Shown here piece by piece: positions 25,125-35,273 of a DNA stretch of 64,000 nt. Source of the DNA: Rheinheimera sp. EpRS3 (GTDB lineage: Bacteria > Pseudomonadota > Gammaproteobacteria > Enterobacterales > Alteromonadaceae); the NCBI RefSeq assembly GCF_001513785.1, contig NZ_LNQS01000001.1, forward strand, positions 1,054,001-1,118,000. The letters run 5' to 3'. The notes under the pieces were generated by a model. That model did not search any database. It saw nothing but the letters and a program-made list of their open reading frames with translations, and was not told where the DNA came from. A program made the position numbers and the translations under genes. Position 1 is the stretch's first letter. Each line of letters opens with the position of its first letter.

Positions 25125-27773
25125 ATGCCTTGGTTATTTGTTTTACTGATTACTGTGCTTGTCAATTTTTCGTCATCCTTGCAGGCACAGGAAAATACAA
25201 CCCAAATTCGTGGGCCGCGAGGTTCAGATGCGGTTACTCCTTCGCAAATCCGCGGGCCGCGTAATTCCGATACCGTCGCACCAGCTGAGCAAATTGGCCC
25301 GTTAAGCCCGGCCGACACCTTATGGCGGGTGGCTGAACGGGTTAAACCTGCTGGCAATATCAGCCTGTATCAGGTGATGTACGCGCTATACCTGAAAAAC
25401 CCTGATGCTTTTCTTGAGGATAATCTTAATCATTTAAAACCCGGCGCAATTCTGGTGCTGCCATCGCTGCAGGAAATTCAGCAGGTTGATGTTGCTATTG
25501 CCAGGCAAAAAGCCGAACAGGACGACAAAATCTGGGCACAGCGGCAAAAAGCTGCCGCGCCAAAGCCAGTGGCTACCGCAAGTACCGAAAGTGCAGCTGT
25601 CAGTGCGACACCGCCGCAATGGCAGGCAGAGTTAAAACGGTTGGATGAACAGCAACGCCAGCAGCTTGATGGCTTACGCAGCCAGTTTGCTGATTCAACG
25701 CAACTGGTTGAAACCATGGTGCAGGAGAATTTGCAGCTAAAAACCAGTTTAACCAAGTTACAGCAAGAACTGGAATTGCTCAAAGTACAGCTGGGTGAGG
25801 ATAGTGAAATTCAGCAGCAAATTGAGCTTCTAGTGCAACAACAAGCACAGCTGCTGCAAGCTAAAGCTGATGAAGAAGCCGCGGCAAAAGTGGCGGCAGA
25901 GCAAAGTTTTGACTGGCAAAGCCTGCTGCAAAACCCGCTAAGCTGGATCCTCGCCGCCTGTATACCGGCATTGCTGGTGTTGTTCAGTGTGCTGATGTGG
26001 GTAAAAAAACGCGGCCAAAAAACTGAAGAAGTCATTAACGCAGCCCGCACAGAACCTCAGGCAGATCCTACTTATCATTCACCACTGCCGCCGCTGGAAG
26101 AAAATGATGATTTGGATGAAAGCCTGTTCGAAATTGATGATGCGCTGCTCGAAGATGCCTTTGTAGATGACACCATATTAACGGCAGACAGCAGTGCTGA
26201 CAGCGATCTGTTGCAGTTTGACGATGCACTGACTTTTGAAGATGACAGTTTGTTACCAACGGCAGAGAGCAAATCAACAGAGCAGCCAACAAAGCCGGAT
26301 GAGACATTTGATGCCGATAATATTTTGTCTGACAATGATTTGGCGGCCCTTTTTGCTGCAGATGATGACGACGACGCTATTGTTGAGCTGGCTGATAACG
26401 ACGATGGTCTGGACGATATATTAAGCGAGCCTGGCACTCAGCCGGACATGGGCGGCGATATTACGCCAGATGAAGAAACGTTTGACGAATTTGATATTGA
26501 TGATCTGATAGAAGAAGTTGCACTGGATGAAGACGACGAACTGGTTGAATTAGCCGGACAAGAGCAGGATATGCTGGCAGCGTTGGCACGGCCGACTCCG
26601 GCACCAACCGAACCGGAGGCTGATACTGAAACCAGCGTTGCTGCAACTGAAGCAGAAATCACCCTGGATGACGCTCTGCTGGCAGAGCCAGAGCAAAGCT
26701 TTGACAGTTCAGAGCTGGAAGAGTTTGCCGAAAGCCTGGTAGCGGAAAGCGAAGCTGCGCAGCTTGAAGTGATACCAGAGTATGAACTGACAGATGATGA
26801 TGAAGCGCTGTTAAATGCAGAATTGAGTGAACTGCTGGACCAGGTAGACACGCTTGACGATGTGGCAGCTGAAGATGCTACTACTAATACCGTTACGCCG
26901 CAGGATATCGGGCTTGAGCCATTGCCATCAGAGCCGGACAGCGAACTGGCTGACGAGCTTGACACTACACCACTGGATGCGACGCCACTTGATACTGCAT
27001 CACTTGATATTGCAGCAATAGATAGCGGGCTGAGTGAGCTGGATGATGCGCTGATTGATGATGCTGAGGCCTTAAAGGCCGAAAATAAAACCTTGCAGAA
27101 CCTTGATCTGACGGCACTGGATGACACTTCTGTCAGCCGGCCGACAGAGGCGGCATTATCGGTAGAAAACCCCAGCAAGATGCTTGAGCAATATCCTGAA
27201 CTGGAGATGGCTGATGATGATTTGCTAGGTGAGTTTGACTCGGCTTTTGAGTTGTCCGACCCTGACGGGCCGCTGCCCGACGAAGCTGTTGAAATAGAGC
27301 TGGATCCGCTGCCAGAGGCACAGTTTGATACACTGATGACCGAACTGGAAGCGATGGCTGATAATCTTGAACTGACGGATGCTACTGCAGAGGATGTAGC
27401 AGATTTCAACCTGACAGATGACACTGATGTAATAGCTGCACCCGTGGTTGAAGATTTTGATTTTGCCGATGACGATTTTGTTGAAATTGACAAGTTGCTG
27501 GCCAGTGCCGACCAGCAAGAGCTGGACCCGGAGCGGTTTAACAAGCTCAATGTTGATGTAGGGCTGGACGAGTTTGCCGATATTATCGGCGAGCATGAGC
27601 AGCGCGATGTTGACAGAGAAGATAACGGCTACGCAGCCAAGCTTGACTTAGTGCGGGCTTATATCGAAATTGATGACAAAGAAAGCGCCGCTATATTACT
27701 GGATGACATTCTTGGCTCTGACGCGCCGGATAATGTTAAAACCGAAGCGGCCAAACTAAAGCAAGCCGAATAA
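25125..27773 (+). CDS. fimV: FimV/HubP polar scaffold protein
   Basis: 882 residues. FimV/HubP proteins organise the cell pole and type IV pili. There is a signal peptide (to about residue 22), then two 14-residue repeats starting QIRGPR, then the FimV N-terminal LysM-like domain (LSPADTLWRVAERVKP, ISLYQVMYALYLKNPDAF, LKPGAILVLPS). A coiled coil (about 170-260) precedes one membrane helix (near 272-290, SWILAACIPALLVLF). The cytoplasmic part is a very acidic, low-complexity region of over 500 residues, ending in the FimV C-terminal motif (KLDLVRAYIEIDDKESAAILL). The gene order asd-fimV-truA agrees. The antisense frames here are composition artefacts. Confidence 0.95.
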   Translation: MPWLFVLLITVLVNFSSSLQAQENTTQIRGPRGSDAVTPSQIRGPRNSDTVAPAEQIGPLSPADTLWRVAERVKPAGNISLYQVMYALYLKNPDAFLEDNLNHLKPGAILVLPSLQEIQQVDVAIARQKAEQDDKIWAQRQKAAAPKPVATASTESAAVSATPPQWQAELKRLDEQQRQQLDGLRSQFADSTQLVETMVQENLQLKTSLTKLQQELELLKVQLGEDSEIQQQIELLVQQQAQLLQAKADEEAAAKVAAEQSFDWQSLLQNPLSWILAACIPALLVLFSVLMWVKKRGQKTEEVINAARTEPQADPTYHSPLPPLEENDDLDESLFEIDDALLEDAFVDDTILTADSSADSDLLQFDDALTFEDDSLLPTAESKSTEQPTKPDETFDADNILSDNDLAALFAADDDDDAIVELADNDDGLDDILSEPGTQPDMGGDITPDEETFDEFDIDDLIEEVALDEDDELVELAGQEQDMLAALARPTPAPTEPEADTETSVAATEAEITLDDALLAEPEQSFDSSELEEFAESLVAESEAAQLEVIPEYELTDDDEALLNAELSELLDQVDTLDDVAAEDATTNTVTPQDIGLEPLPSEPDSELADELDTTPLDATPLDTASLDIAAIDSGLSELDDALIDDAEALKAENKTLQNLDLTALDDTSVSRPTEAALSVENPSKMLEQYPELEMADDDLLGEFDSAFELSDPDGPLPDEAVEIELDPLPEAQFDTLMTELEAMADNLELTDATAEDVADFNLTDDTDVIAAPVVEDFDFADDDFVEIDKLLASADQQELDPERFNKLNVDVGLDEFADIIGEHEQRDVDREDNGYAAKLDLVRAYIEIDDKESAAILLDDILGSDAPDNVKTEAAKLKQAE

Positions 27774-27836
27774 CCGCCAACACTGCATATTAATGGCGGT
27801 TGCGGTATAATAGCCGCCGTTTAACAGGGGGATGGC

Positions 27837-28622
27837 ATGCGCATTGCGTTAGGTATTGAGTACGACGGGTCTGGGTTTTATGGCTGGCAGCGTCAGCGTG
27901 AAGTAAACAGCGTACAGCAGGAACTGGAAACGGCACTGTCTAAAGTGGCCAACCAGCCGGTAGAATTGTTTTGTGCCGGACGCACTGATGCTGGTGTACA
28001 TGCCACCGGGCAAGTCGTGCATTTTGATACCACTGCTGTACGCGATGATAAAGCCTGGGTAATGGGGACTAATGCCCAGTTACCTGATGCAATCGCAGTG
28101 CGTTGGGCCAAAGCAGTACCCGATGATTTTCATGCTCGTTTTAGCGCCACAGCCCGCCGTTACCGCTATATTATTTATAACCATAAATTCCGCCCGGCCA
28201 TTTTACGCGCTGGTTTAAGCCATTATCATCAAAGCCTGGATACAGATTTGATGCAGCAGGCTGGCGAATATTTGCTGGGTGAGCAGGATTTCAGCTCGTT
28301 TCGGGCGATGCAATGCCAGTCGCACAGCCCGTTTCGTAATGTGCATCACTTACGTATTAGCAGGCAGGGCGACTATATTATTCTGGATATTAAAGCCAAT
28401 GCGTTTTTGCATCATATGGTACGTAATATTACCGGTAGTTTGCTGGAAGTCGGCATGAAGAACCGCCCGCCACAGTGGATTGCTGAGCTATTGGCGGCCA
28501 AAGATCGTAATCTGGCAGCAGCAACGGCCAAACCCGGTGGGCTTTATCTGGTAGATGTAGATTATCCTGCGCACTTTGCCTTACCCAAGGCGGTAACCGG
28601 TCCGCTGTTTTTACCAGACTAA
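27837..28622 (+). CDS. truA: tRNA pseudouridine(38-40) synthase
   Basis: 261 residues. It makes pseudouridine at positions 38-40 in the tRNA anticodon arm. The catalytic Asp51 lies in [18 protein letters not shown], the TruA signature. The [21 protein letters not shown] segment near the C-terminus is also diagnostic. The gene lies 63 bases after fimV. In Pseudomonas-type arrangements trpF lies between truA and accD; here accD follows directly after 162 bases, so trpF must be elsewhere, perhaps fused to trpC. Confidence 0.97.
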   Translation: MRIALGIEYDGSGFYGWQRQREVNSVQQELETALSKVANQPVELFCAGRTDAGVHATGQVVHFDTTAVRDDKAWVMGTNAQLPDAIAVRWAKAVPDDFHARFSATARRYRYIIYNHKFRPAILRAGLSHYHQSLDTDLMQQAGEYLLGEQDFSSFRAMQCQSHSPFRNVHHLRISRQGDYIILDIKANAFLHHMVRNITGSLLEVGMKNRPPQWIAELLAAKDRNLAAATAKPGGLYLVDVDYPAHFALPKAVTGPLFLPD

Positions 28623-28784
28623 AGGCTATTTGACTGCCTTGCGGCTTGTACTACTAAGACCAGTTTTTTATATTATGTAGCGTCAGTTTTGTGCTTTAAT
28701 AGCGCCGGTTTACTGAATTTCGGCGTTTTTTAACGTATTTACGGCATGGCGAGTACGCGGTGCTGTTACCTATAGGAAACATTT

Positions 28785-29660
28785 ATGAGTTGGTTAGAAA
28801 AAATCCTGCCCAGAACATCCTCTTCTTCCGCGCGTCGAAATATCCCGGAAGGTGTCTGGACCAAATGCACATCCTGTGAAGCCGTACTATATAAAGCAGA
28901 TTTAGATCGTAATCTTGGCGTATGCCCCAAGTGTGATCATCATATGCGGGTATCGGCCCGCTCACGCTTAACCAGCTTTTTCGATGCAAACACCACTAAA
29001 GAGCTGGCAGCCGAGCTTGAACCGCAGGATTTACTCAAATTTAAAGACAGCAAGCGCTACAAAGATCGTATTGCGGCAGCACAAAAAGACACCAATGAAA
29101 AAGATGCCATGGTTGTAATGCACGGCACCTTAAAAGGTATGCCGATTGTCGCTGCATCATTTGAATTTGAGTTTATGGGCGGCTCTATGGCGTCAGTCGT
29201 GGGGGCCAAGTTTGTCGCCGGTGTTGAACACGCATTACAGCACAAAGTACCTTTTGTTTGTTTCTCTGCCAGCGGTGGTGCCCGTATGCAGGAAGCACTG
29301 TTTTCTCTGATGCAGATGGCAAAAACCAGCGCCGCACTGGCAAAAATGAGCGAAGCCGGCCTGCCATATATTTCAGTGTTAACCGACCCGACTATGGGCG
29401 GTGTATCGGCCAGCCTGGCTATGCTGGGTGACGTAAACATTGGCGAACCCAAAGCATTAATCGGCTTTGCCGGCCCACGGGTTATTGAACAAACGGTACG
29501 TGAAAAGCTGCCGGAAGGTTTCCAGCGCAGTGAATTCCTGCTGGAACACGGTGCTATTGATATGATTGTTGACCGGCGCAAAATGCGCGATACAATTGCG
29601 CGATTAGTCGCGAAGTTTATGCAGCTGCCTGCTCCGGTATCGGAGCACAACGCCGCTTAA
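28785..29660 (+). CDS. accD: Acetyl-CoA carboxylase carboxyltransferase subunit beta
   Basis: 291 residues. With AccA it transfers the carboxyl group from carboxybiotin to acetyl-CoA to give malonyl-CoA, the first step of fatty acid synthesis. An N-terminal four-cysteine zinc ribbon (Cys28, Cys31, Cys47, Cys50) is followed by a crotonase-like domain with [15 protein letters not shown] and [12 protein letters not shown]. The start MSWLEKILP has a GGAAAC upstream. It lies seven bases before folC and is probably co-transcribed with folC, dedD, cvpA and purF. Confidence 0.97.
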   Translation: MSWLEKILPRTSSSSARRNIPEGVWTKCTSCEAVLYKADLDRNLGVCPKCDHHMRVSARSRLTSFFDANTTKELAAELEPQDLLKFKDSKRYKDRIAAAQKDTNEKDAMVVMHGTLKGMPIVAASFEFEFMGGSMASVVGAKFVAGVEHALQHKVPFVCFSASGGARMQEALFSLMQMAKTSAALAKMSEAGLPYISVLTDPTMGGVSASLAMLGDVNIGEPKALIGFAGPRVIEQTVREKLPEGFQRSEFLLEHGAIDMIVDRRKMRDTIARLVAKFMQLPAPVSEHNAA

Positions 29661-29666
29661 GGTGTT

Positions 29667-30959
29667 ATGTCAACTACAACAGTACTGAACAGCCAATCGT
29701 GCCAAAGCCTGGCCGATTGGCTTTGTTATATTGAGCAAAGCCATCCTGTGCACCAGATAGAGCTGGGGTTGGATCGGGTATACGCTGTTGCGGCCAGAGC
29801 TGACCTGCAACATCTGCCGGGTAAAAAAGTGCTTATCGCCGGTACTAACGGCAAAGGCACCACCGCCTGCTGTATTGAACAACTGCTGCTGGCGCAGGGC
29901 AAAACGGTTGGCGTATACAGCTCGCCGCATCTGCTGCAATTTAACGAGCGTTTACGCATTAATGGCCAGGATGTCGCTGACGCTGACTGGATCAGTGCTT
30001 TTGCTTTTGTTGAAGCTCTGCGCCAGGACATTGCCCTGACGTATTTTGAATTTACCACGCTGGTTGCATTTCGTTTGTTACAACAACAGCAACCAGAGTA
30101 CTGCCTGATCGAAGTCGGGTTAGGCGGGCGGCTGGACGCGACCAATATTATTTCACCGGATATCAGCGTAATTACCACGATAGATTTGGATCATCAGGAC
30201 TGGCTGGGTAATGATCGCGACAGCATTGGCCGTGAAAAAGCCGGTGTGTTCAGAGCCGATGGTATCGCCATTATTGGTGAGCTTAACCCGCCACCATCTG
30301 TATTGCATAAAGCGGCAGAGCTGGCTTGTAAAACGGTATTGGTACAGCACGACTATCATTACCAGTACGATTATCAGCAACAGGGCGAAAGTTGGCAGTG
30401 GCAAGGTGTAAGTCAGCAGTTTGATAACTTGCCGGTACCGGCGTTGCCGGTGCAAAATGCAGCCTGTAGCCTGGCTGTGCTGGAGCAGCTTAATATGCTG
30501 CCCTCAGCACAGCAATTAAGCAGCGTTTTGGCTAATCTGACTCTGGCTGGCAGGATGCAATGGCTGCAACAACAGCCTGCTATTATTGTCGATGTAGCAC
30601 ACAATCCGCAGTCGGCTCGTTACCTGGCCCAGCAACTGCTGCTGCTTAAACCACGTTTCCGGCGTATACTGGCGCTCGTGGGTATGTTAAAAGATAAAGA
30701 TATTGAGCAGACATTGCTGCCCTTGACGCCATTGTTTGAACAATGGCATCTTGTCAGCCTCAAAGGGGTAAGGGGCGCAACTGCAGAGCAACTTGATAAG
30801 GTGCTGGCACCGCATGGTGTGGTAACCCAACTGCATGATGATACGCAAAGCGCTTATCAGCAGTTGCAGCAAGGGCTGCAAAATGATGAGTTATTGGTTG
30901 TGTTTGGTTCGTTTATTACAGTGTCAGCAGTGCTGTCATGCCATCAGGAGGCAAAGTGA
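29667..30959 (+). CDS. folC: Dihydrofolate synthase / folylpolyglutamate synthase
   Basis: 430 residues. It adds glutamate to dihydropteroate and to folates, using ATP. It is a Mur-ligase-type enzyme: P-loop GTNGKGTT, central-domain EVGLGGRLDATN, and C-terminal VDVAHNPQSARYLAQQL with the Asp-Val-Ala-His-Asn-Pro segment. The start MSTTTVLNSQ follows GGTG. Its TGA stop overlaps the GTG start of dedD (GTGA at 30956-30959), giving coupled translation. Confidence 0.95.
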   Translation: MSTTTVLNSQSCQSLADWLCYIEQSHPVHQIELGLDRVYAVAARADLQHLPGKKVLIAGTNGKGTTACCIEQLLLAQGKTVGVYSSPHLLQFNERLRINGQDVADADWISAFAFVEALRQDIALTYFEFTTLVAFRLLQQQQPEYCLIEVGLGGRLDATNIISPDISVITTIDLDHQDWLGNDRDSIGREKAGVFRADGIAIIGELNPPPSVLHKAAELACKTVLVQHDYHYQYDYQQQGESWQWQGVSQQFDNLPVPALPVQNAACSLAVLEQLNMLPSAQQLSSVLANLTLAGRMQWLQQQPAIIVDVAHNPQSARYLAQQLLLLKPRFRRILALVGMLKDKDIEQTLLPLTPLFEQWHLVSLKGVRGATAEQLDKVLAPHGVVTQLHDDTQSAYQQLQQGLQNDELLVVFGSFITVSAVLSCHQEAK

Positions 30960-31567
30960 CACCCGCATTTAAACATCGTTTACTCGGTACAGTGATCCTG
31001 GTACTGGCCGGTATCATTTTTCTGCCTGATTTACTTGATGGTGAAAAACAGGTTGTGAAAGACGATTTTAAAGTCATCCCAAATCGTCCTGAATTTAAAG
31101 GCGTACCACAGCAGCAAGCTTTTGATCAGCAAGCATTTGAACAGGCGCGCACAGAGGTAACACCTGAGCCGGTGGATGAGCTTGCGTTAGATACCGAAGA
31201 GCAAACACCAAAAGATGACAATGGCTTACCGTCGCAGCGTTATACTCAGGTAACAGCCCCTTCAGCAGACAGACCCGCAACAACACGGCCGGTGAATGAA
31301 GCGCTGGCTCAGGCTGGCTGGGTGGTAAGGGTGGGTAGTTTCAGCAAACCGCAAAATGCCAATGCGTTGGTAGCCAAATTACGCCAGGCGGGTTTTGTTA
31401 CCTTTACCCGCGATATCAGCAATGCGCAGGGCGTAAAACTGACCAGTGTACTGGTAGGCCCGGAACTGCGAAAAGAGCGGCTGGAGCAGCAACTGCCTAA
31501 ACTGCAGCAATTAACCGGCATTGAGCGGTTATCAGTAATGAGTTATCAGCCAACCGAAAATAATTAG
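30956..31567 (+). CDS. dedD: SPOR-domain cell division protein DedD
   Basis: 203 residues. DedD is a bitopic inner-membrane protein that binds septal denuded peptidoglycan. A short basic N-terminus (TPAFKHRLLG) and one membrane helix (TVILVLAGIIFLPDLLDG) are followed by a flexible periplasmic linker and a C-terminal SPOR domain (GWVVRVGSFSKPQNANALVAKL, TFTRDIS, SVLVGPE). The start is the GTG at 30956: AGGAGG (30946-30951) sits four bases ahead, and the protein then begins like E. coli DedD. The ATG at 30938 overlaps folC and lacks a site. Confidence 0.9.
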   Translation: MTPAFKHRLLGTVILVLAGIIFLPDLLDGEKQVVKDDFKVIPNRPEFKGVPQQQAFDQQAFEQARTEVTPEPVDELALDTEEQTPKDDNGLPSQRYTQVTAPSADRPATTRPVNEALAQAGWVVRVGSFSKPQNANALVAKLRQAGFVTFTRDISNAQGVKLTSVLVGPELRKERLEQQLPKLQQLTGIERLSVMSYQPTENN

Positions 31568-31626
31568 CCAAGCAGTCGCTGTCTTTGGTAGAATGCGCGC
31601 CGTCATCAAACAACCTTTGGTAGCAA

Positions 31627-32115
31627 ATGGTCTGGGTTGATTTTGCCATTCTGGCAATCATAGCGTTATCTGCAGTTATCAGCTTGGTACGTGGCTTTGT
31701 TAAAGAAGCTATTTCACTGGCTGTCTGGATCCTGGCATTTTTTGTTGCCAGCCAATATTACCCCCATCTGGCCGGTTTATTTACCTCCATGCAGGATGAA
31801 ACCCTGCGTAATGCCTGTGCTATCGCTATTTTGTTTATCTGCAGCCTGATTGTTGGCGCTTTAGTTAATTTTCTTATTGGCAAACTGGTGCAGTCTACCG
31901 GTTTGTCCGGCACAGACAGAGTATTGGGCCTGGTATTTGGCGCGCTGCGCGGTGTATTGGTTGTCAGCGCGGTATTGTTTTTTATGGACGCTTTTACCCC
32001 GGTGGCAAGTGCCGACTGGTGGCAGCAATCAACTCTGATCCCTGAATTCGGTTTTATTATTGAATGGTTCTTCGAATATTTGCAGAACCATTCCAGTTTT
32101 ATGCAAAAGCCTTAA
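31627..32115 (+). CDS. cvpA: CvpA family membrane protein
   Basis: 162 residues with four membrane helices and the CvpA opening ([28 protein letters not shown]). CvpA is needed for colicin V production in E. coli and has been tied to envelope homeostasis; its exact activity is unclear. The RGFVKEA motif after the first helix and [17 protein letters not shown] are conserved. It lies 21 bases before purF, the usual neighbour. Confidence 0.93.
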   Translation: MVWVDFAILAIIALSAVISLVRGFVKEAISLAVWILAFFVASQYYPHLAGLFTSMQDETLRNACAIAILFICSLIVGALVNFLIGKLVQSTGLSGTDRVLGLVFGALRGVLVVSAVLFFMDAFTPVASADWWQQSTLIPEFGFIIEWFFEYLQNHSSFMQKP

Positions 32116-32136
32116 CGCTGGCGAGGAAGAAAATCC

Positions 32137-33648
32137 ATGTGTGGTATTGTTGGTATCGTTGGGAAATATCCGGTTAATCAGGCACTTTATGATGGTTTAA
32201 CTGTGTTGCAGCATCGCGGGCAGGATGCTGCGGGTATCGTTACCGTTGACCACAACACGCTGCGCTTGCGCAAGGCGAACGGGCTGGTAAAAGATGTGTT
32301 TGAAGCCCGCCATATGCAACGGCTGGCGGGAAATATTGGTATTGGCCATGTGCGTTATCCGACAGCGGGTTCTTCGAGTACAGCTGAAGCTCAGCCGTTT
32401 TATGTCAATAGCCCCTTTGGCATAGCGCTGGCGCACAACGGCAACCTGACTAACTCGCATATTCTTAAAGAAGATATTTTCCGGGTGGCCCGCCGCCATG
32501 TAAACACTACATCTGACTCTGAAGTGTTGTTAAATGTGCTGGCCCATGAGCTGCACAATAGCGGTGTAATGGAGTTGCAAGCTGAGCATATTTTCCGCGC
32601 TGTAGCCAATGTACATCGCAAAGTTAAAGGTGGCTATGCTGTTGTGGCGCTGATTATCGGCCACGGTTTACTGGCGTTTCGCGATCCAAACGGTATCCGC
32701 CCGTTAGTGATGGGTAAGCGCGAAACGGATCTTGGCACTGAGTATATGGTGGCATCTGAAAGCGTTGCACTGGATGCTGACGGCTTTGCCGTACTGCGGG
32801 ATGTATCTCCGGGCGAAGCAGTGTATATCACCGAGCAGGGCGAGTTACACAGCTTTCAGTGCGCTGAAAACCCAAGCTACACGCCGTGTATTTTCGAATA
32901 TGTCTATTTTGCCCGGCCAGATTCAACCATCGACAATATTTCGGTATATGCCTCCCGCGTGGCGATGGGCACTATGCTGGGGCAGAAGATAAAACGCGAA
33001 TGGGCTAACCTGGATATTGATGTGGTTATTCCTATTCCTGAAACCAGTAACGATGCGGCATTGCAAATAGCCACTGTGCTTGGCCTGCCATACCGTCAGG
33101 GTTATGTGAAAAACCGTTATATTGGCCGCACCTTTATCATGCCTGGCCAGGAAGCGCGGAAAAAATCGGTTAAACGCAAACTCAATGCCATTAAGCAGGA
33201 GTTTAAAGGCAAAAACGTACTGCTGGTCGATGACTCTATAGTACGGGGCACGACATCACAGCAAATTATTGATATGGCACGTGAAGCCGGTGCGAAAAAA
33301 GTGTATTTTGCCTCGGCGGCACCGGAAATCCGCTTTCCTAATGTGTATGGTATTGATATGCCATCGGCCAATGAGCTGATTGCACATGGCCATGATGTGG
33401 AAAGCATCTGCAATATTATTGGCGCTGACGGCCTGATTTTTCAGTCACTGCCAGATCTGATTGAAGCTGTACGGCTGGAAAACCCGGAAATTAAACGTTT
33501 TGAAACCTCGGTATTTGACGGTAACTACGTTACCAATGATATTGATCAGGAATACCTGAACCGGCTGGACCAAATGCGCAGCGATGGCGCTAAGGAAAAA
33601 TCCGGCGCAGCGATGGCAACAAATCTGGAAACCTATAACGAAGGTTAA
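32137..33648 (+). CDS. purF: Amidophosphoribosyltransferase
   Basis: 503 residues. It converts PRPP and glutamine to phosphoribosylamine, the committed step of purine synthesis. The Ntn-type nucleophile Cys2 is exposed after Met removal (MCGIVGIVG). The glutaminase domain spans about residues 1-230 and includes [11 protein letters not shown]. The phosphoribosyltransferase domain carries the PRPP loop ([14 protein letters not shown]). There is no propeptide, as in E. coli. It ends the accD-purF block and is followed by a hairpin at 33666. Confidence 0.97.
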   Translation: MCGIVGIVGKYPVNQALYDGLTVLQHRGQDAAGIVTVDHNTLRLRKANGLVKDVFEARHMQRLAGNIGIGHVRYPTAGSSSTAEAQPFYVNSPFGIALAHNGNLTNSHILKEDIFRVARRHVNTTSDSEVLLNVLAHELHNSGVMELQAEHIFRAVANVHRKVKGGYAVVALIIGHGLLAFRDPNGIRPLVMGKRETDLGTEYMVASESVALDADGFAVLRDVSPGEAVYITEQGELHSFQCAENPSYTPCIFEYVYFARPDSTIDNISVYASRVAMGTMLGQKIKREWANLDIDVVIPIPETSNDAALQIATVLGLPYRQGYVKNRYIGRTFIMPGQEARKKSVKRKLNAIKQEFKGKNVLLVDDSIVRGTTSQQIIDMAREAGAKKVYFASAAPEIRFPNVYGIDMPSANELIAHGHDVESICNIIGADGLIFQSLPDLIEAVRLENPEIKRFETSVFDGNYVTNDIDQEYLNRLDQMRSDGAKEKSGAAMATNLETYNEG

Positions 33649-33665
33649 GCAGGGGCCATAACATA

Positions 33666-33686
33666 AAGGGAGCGTTAAGCTCCCTT
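33666..33686. terminator. Terminator between convergent purF and Yip1 gene
   Basis: AAGGGAGC-GTTAA-GCTCCCTT, an 8-bp stem; the flanking T/A tracts are short. Confidence 0.65.
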
Positions 33687-33710
33687 CGTTGTTTCTGCTT
33701 TAGTAACCGT

Positions 33711-34310
33711 TTAATGCGTAAATGCCGGGCCGAAGCCGGAACTCCACAATATTGCTGTGGCAGTAAGAATACACACCAGCAGCACCAAACCACAGGTAAC
33801 CACCGAACTGGCGTAGATAAAACCACGCTCTTCCGGGATATGCATCAGTATGGGTACGCCGACATACAGCAAATATACTGAATAAGCTAAACCAATCAGG
33901 CCTATCACCATTACTACCCAAAGCTCCGGATACAAACCGGCAAAACCTACCATAAACAACGGCGTTGATGTATAGGCAGCCAGTTCCAGAGTTTGGGTGT
34001 AAGTGGGTTCTGCGCCAAAGGTATGTGCCATCCAGTGCGCCAGCAGTGCCAGTGCAAATACACCGGCAATAAGTGCAATGTACATGGCTACCGACATCAT
34101 CAGCGCGCTGTCGGGGGTTAGCATAATACGGTTACCTACACCTATACTCCAGCCCAGATATACGGCGGAATAATAAGCGCAAACAGAGGGTATCAGTGCA
34201 ACCAGCAGAATGTGGATCAGGCTATAACGAAAACTTTCATGTCGTGCATCTATTGTATGCCATTCTTCTTTCGGATGAGCATACAGTCCCCATAAGTGAT
34301 TCAATATCAT
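33711..34310 (-). CDS. Yip1 domain membrane protein
   Basis: 199 residues with five or so membrane helices. It opens ILNHLWGLYAHPKEEWHTID, a Yip1/DUF1282 feature in which a short amphipathic segment with Pro-x-x-x-Trp precedes the first helix. The LELAAYTSTPLFMVGFAGLYP segment is also shared by this family. Function in bacteria is unknown. The start at 34310 follows AAGGA, whereas the frame's first possible start (34328) is a GTG without a site. Confidence 0.82.
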   Translation of the reverse strand: MILNHLWGLYAHPKEEWHTIDARHESFRYSLIHILLVALIPSVCAYYSAVYLGWSIGVGNRIMLTPDSALMMSVAMYIALIAGVFALALLAHWMAHTFGAEPTYTQTLELAAYTSTPLFMVGFAGLYPELWVVMVIGLIGLAYSVYLLYVGVPILMHIPEERGFIYASSVVTCGLVLLVCILTATAILWSSGFGPAFTH

Positions 34311-34506
34311 AATTATTATCCTTGTCACTACGTCTGTATTATCGGGCTATTTGTAATAGCCGTTACATCAGTTATGACCAATATAATGCGCTTCGTCAAG
34401 CATTCTGGTTGAAATTTGACCAAGCAGCTCCGGCAACTATCATCGCTTGGTAGCCAGAGGGCTATCCGCTATAATGCGCGCCATCTGTGAACGACGAACA
34501 AACAGC

Positions 34507-35271
34507 ATGCTCAGCGCCGAAATTACGCAGTTATTAAGCCCGGTAAAACAGTTTTTGCAATGTGAAACCCCTGCACAGTGGCTGGTGGTGGCCGCTAAAC
34601 CACAAAACTTGCCGCTACTGTTGCAGGATCACCTGATTTGTGAATTAAAAGCGGCGCAATCAGCTATGTACCTGATCCGCCGTTACGCCAGCGATGAGCA
34701 AAGTGGTGAGGCTTTACTGCAATGGCTTAAACCCTATGAAGATTTTACCTACCGTCAGCACGGCGACTGGAAAGCACTGGCCGGGCTTAGCCTGAAAAAG
34801 TCGATGTTGCCTAAGGCTAACTCCGGCTACGCACAGGATCTGATTGATAAAATGGTGCTGCTGATCAAAGAAGAGCTGCATCATTTTTATCAGGTGTTGG
34901 AGGTGATGGCTGCAAATGGGATTGAGTACGAAAAAATTACCTCCAGCCGGTATGCCCGTGGGCTGCTGCGCCATGTACGTACCTATGAGCCAGAGGCAAT
35001 GGTAGACAAGCTGATCTGCGGTGCTTTTATTGAAGCGCGCTCCTGTGAGCGTTTTGCAAAGTTAGCTCCGCTTTTGCCAAAGCCTATTGCCGATTTTTAT
35101 ATTTCTTTACTGCGCTCCGAAGCCCGGCACTATCAGGATTATCTGACACTAGCGACAGAAATAGCCGGACAGGATATCAGTGAGCGCATCGCGTTTTTTG
35201 CGGCAATTGAAGCGGAGCTTATCAGCTCGCCGGATGCTGATTTTAAATTTCACAGCGGTATACCGGCCTGA
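34507..35271 (+). CDS. miaE: tRNA 2-methylthio-N6-isopentenyladenosine(37) hydroxylase
   Basis: 254 residues. It is a non-haem di-iron monooxygenase that converts ms2i6A37 to ms2io6A37 in tRNA. The iron-binding four-helix bundle is visible through QDHLICELKAAQSAM, KEELHHFYQVLE (Glu-x-x-His) and the second pair EARSCERF with SEARHYQDYL. The start at 34507 (MLSAEITQLL) matches the family length; the upstream start at 34447 adds 20 unrelated residues. It is a single gene, convergent with the diguanylate cyclase. Confidence 0.93.
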   Translation: MLSAEITQLLSPVKQFLQCETPAQWLVVAAKPQNLPLLLQDHLICELKAAQSAMYLIRRYASDEQSGEALLQWLKPYEDFTYRQHGDWKALAGLSLKKSMLPKANSGYAQDLIDKMVLLIKEELHHFYQVLEVMAANGIEYEKITSSRYARGLLRHVRTYEPEAMVDKLICGAFIEARSCERFAKLAPLLPKPIADFYISLLRSEARHYQDYLTLATEIAGQDISERIAFFAAIEAELISSPDADFKFHSGIPA

Positions 35272-35273
35272 GG

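Noticed and set aside
26438..27550. A 370-residue serine-rich frame on the minus strand inside fimV.
   Set aside because: It is the antisense of the acidic Asp/Glu-rich fimV coding region, where composition keeps the opposite frame open. No ribosome site or family match.
28703..28731. Terminator or attenuator before accD (CGCCG/CGGCG then six T).
   Set aside because: The stem is only five base pairs with a 13-base loop; too weak to claim.
34447..34506. Longer MiaE start.
   Set aside because: It adds 20 residues unlike the family; the ATG at 34507 gives the usual N-terminus.
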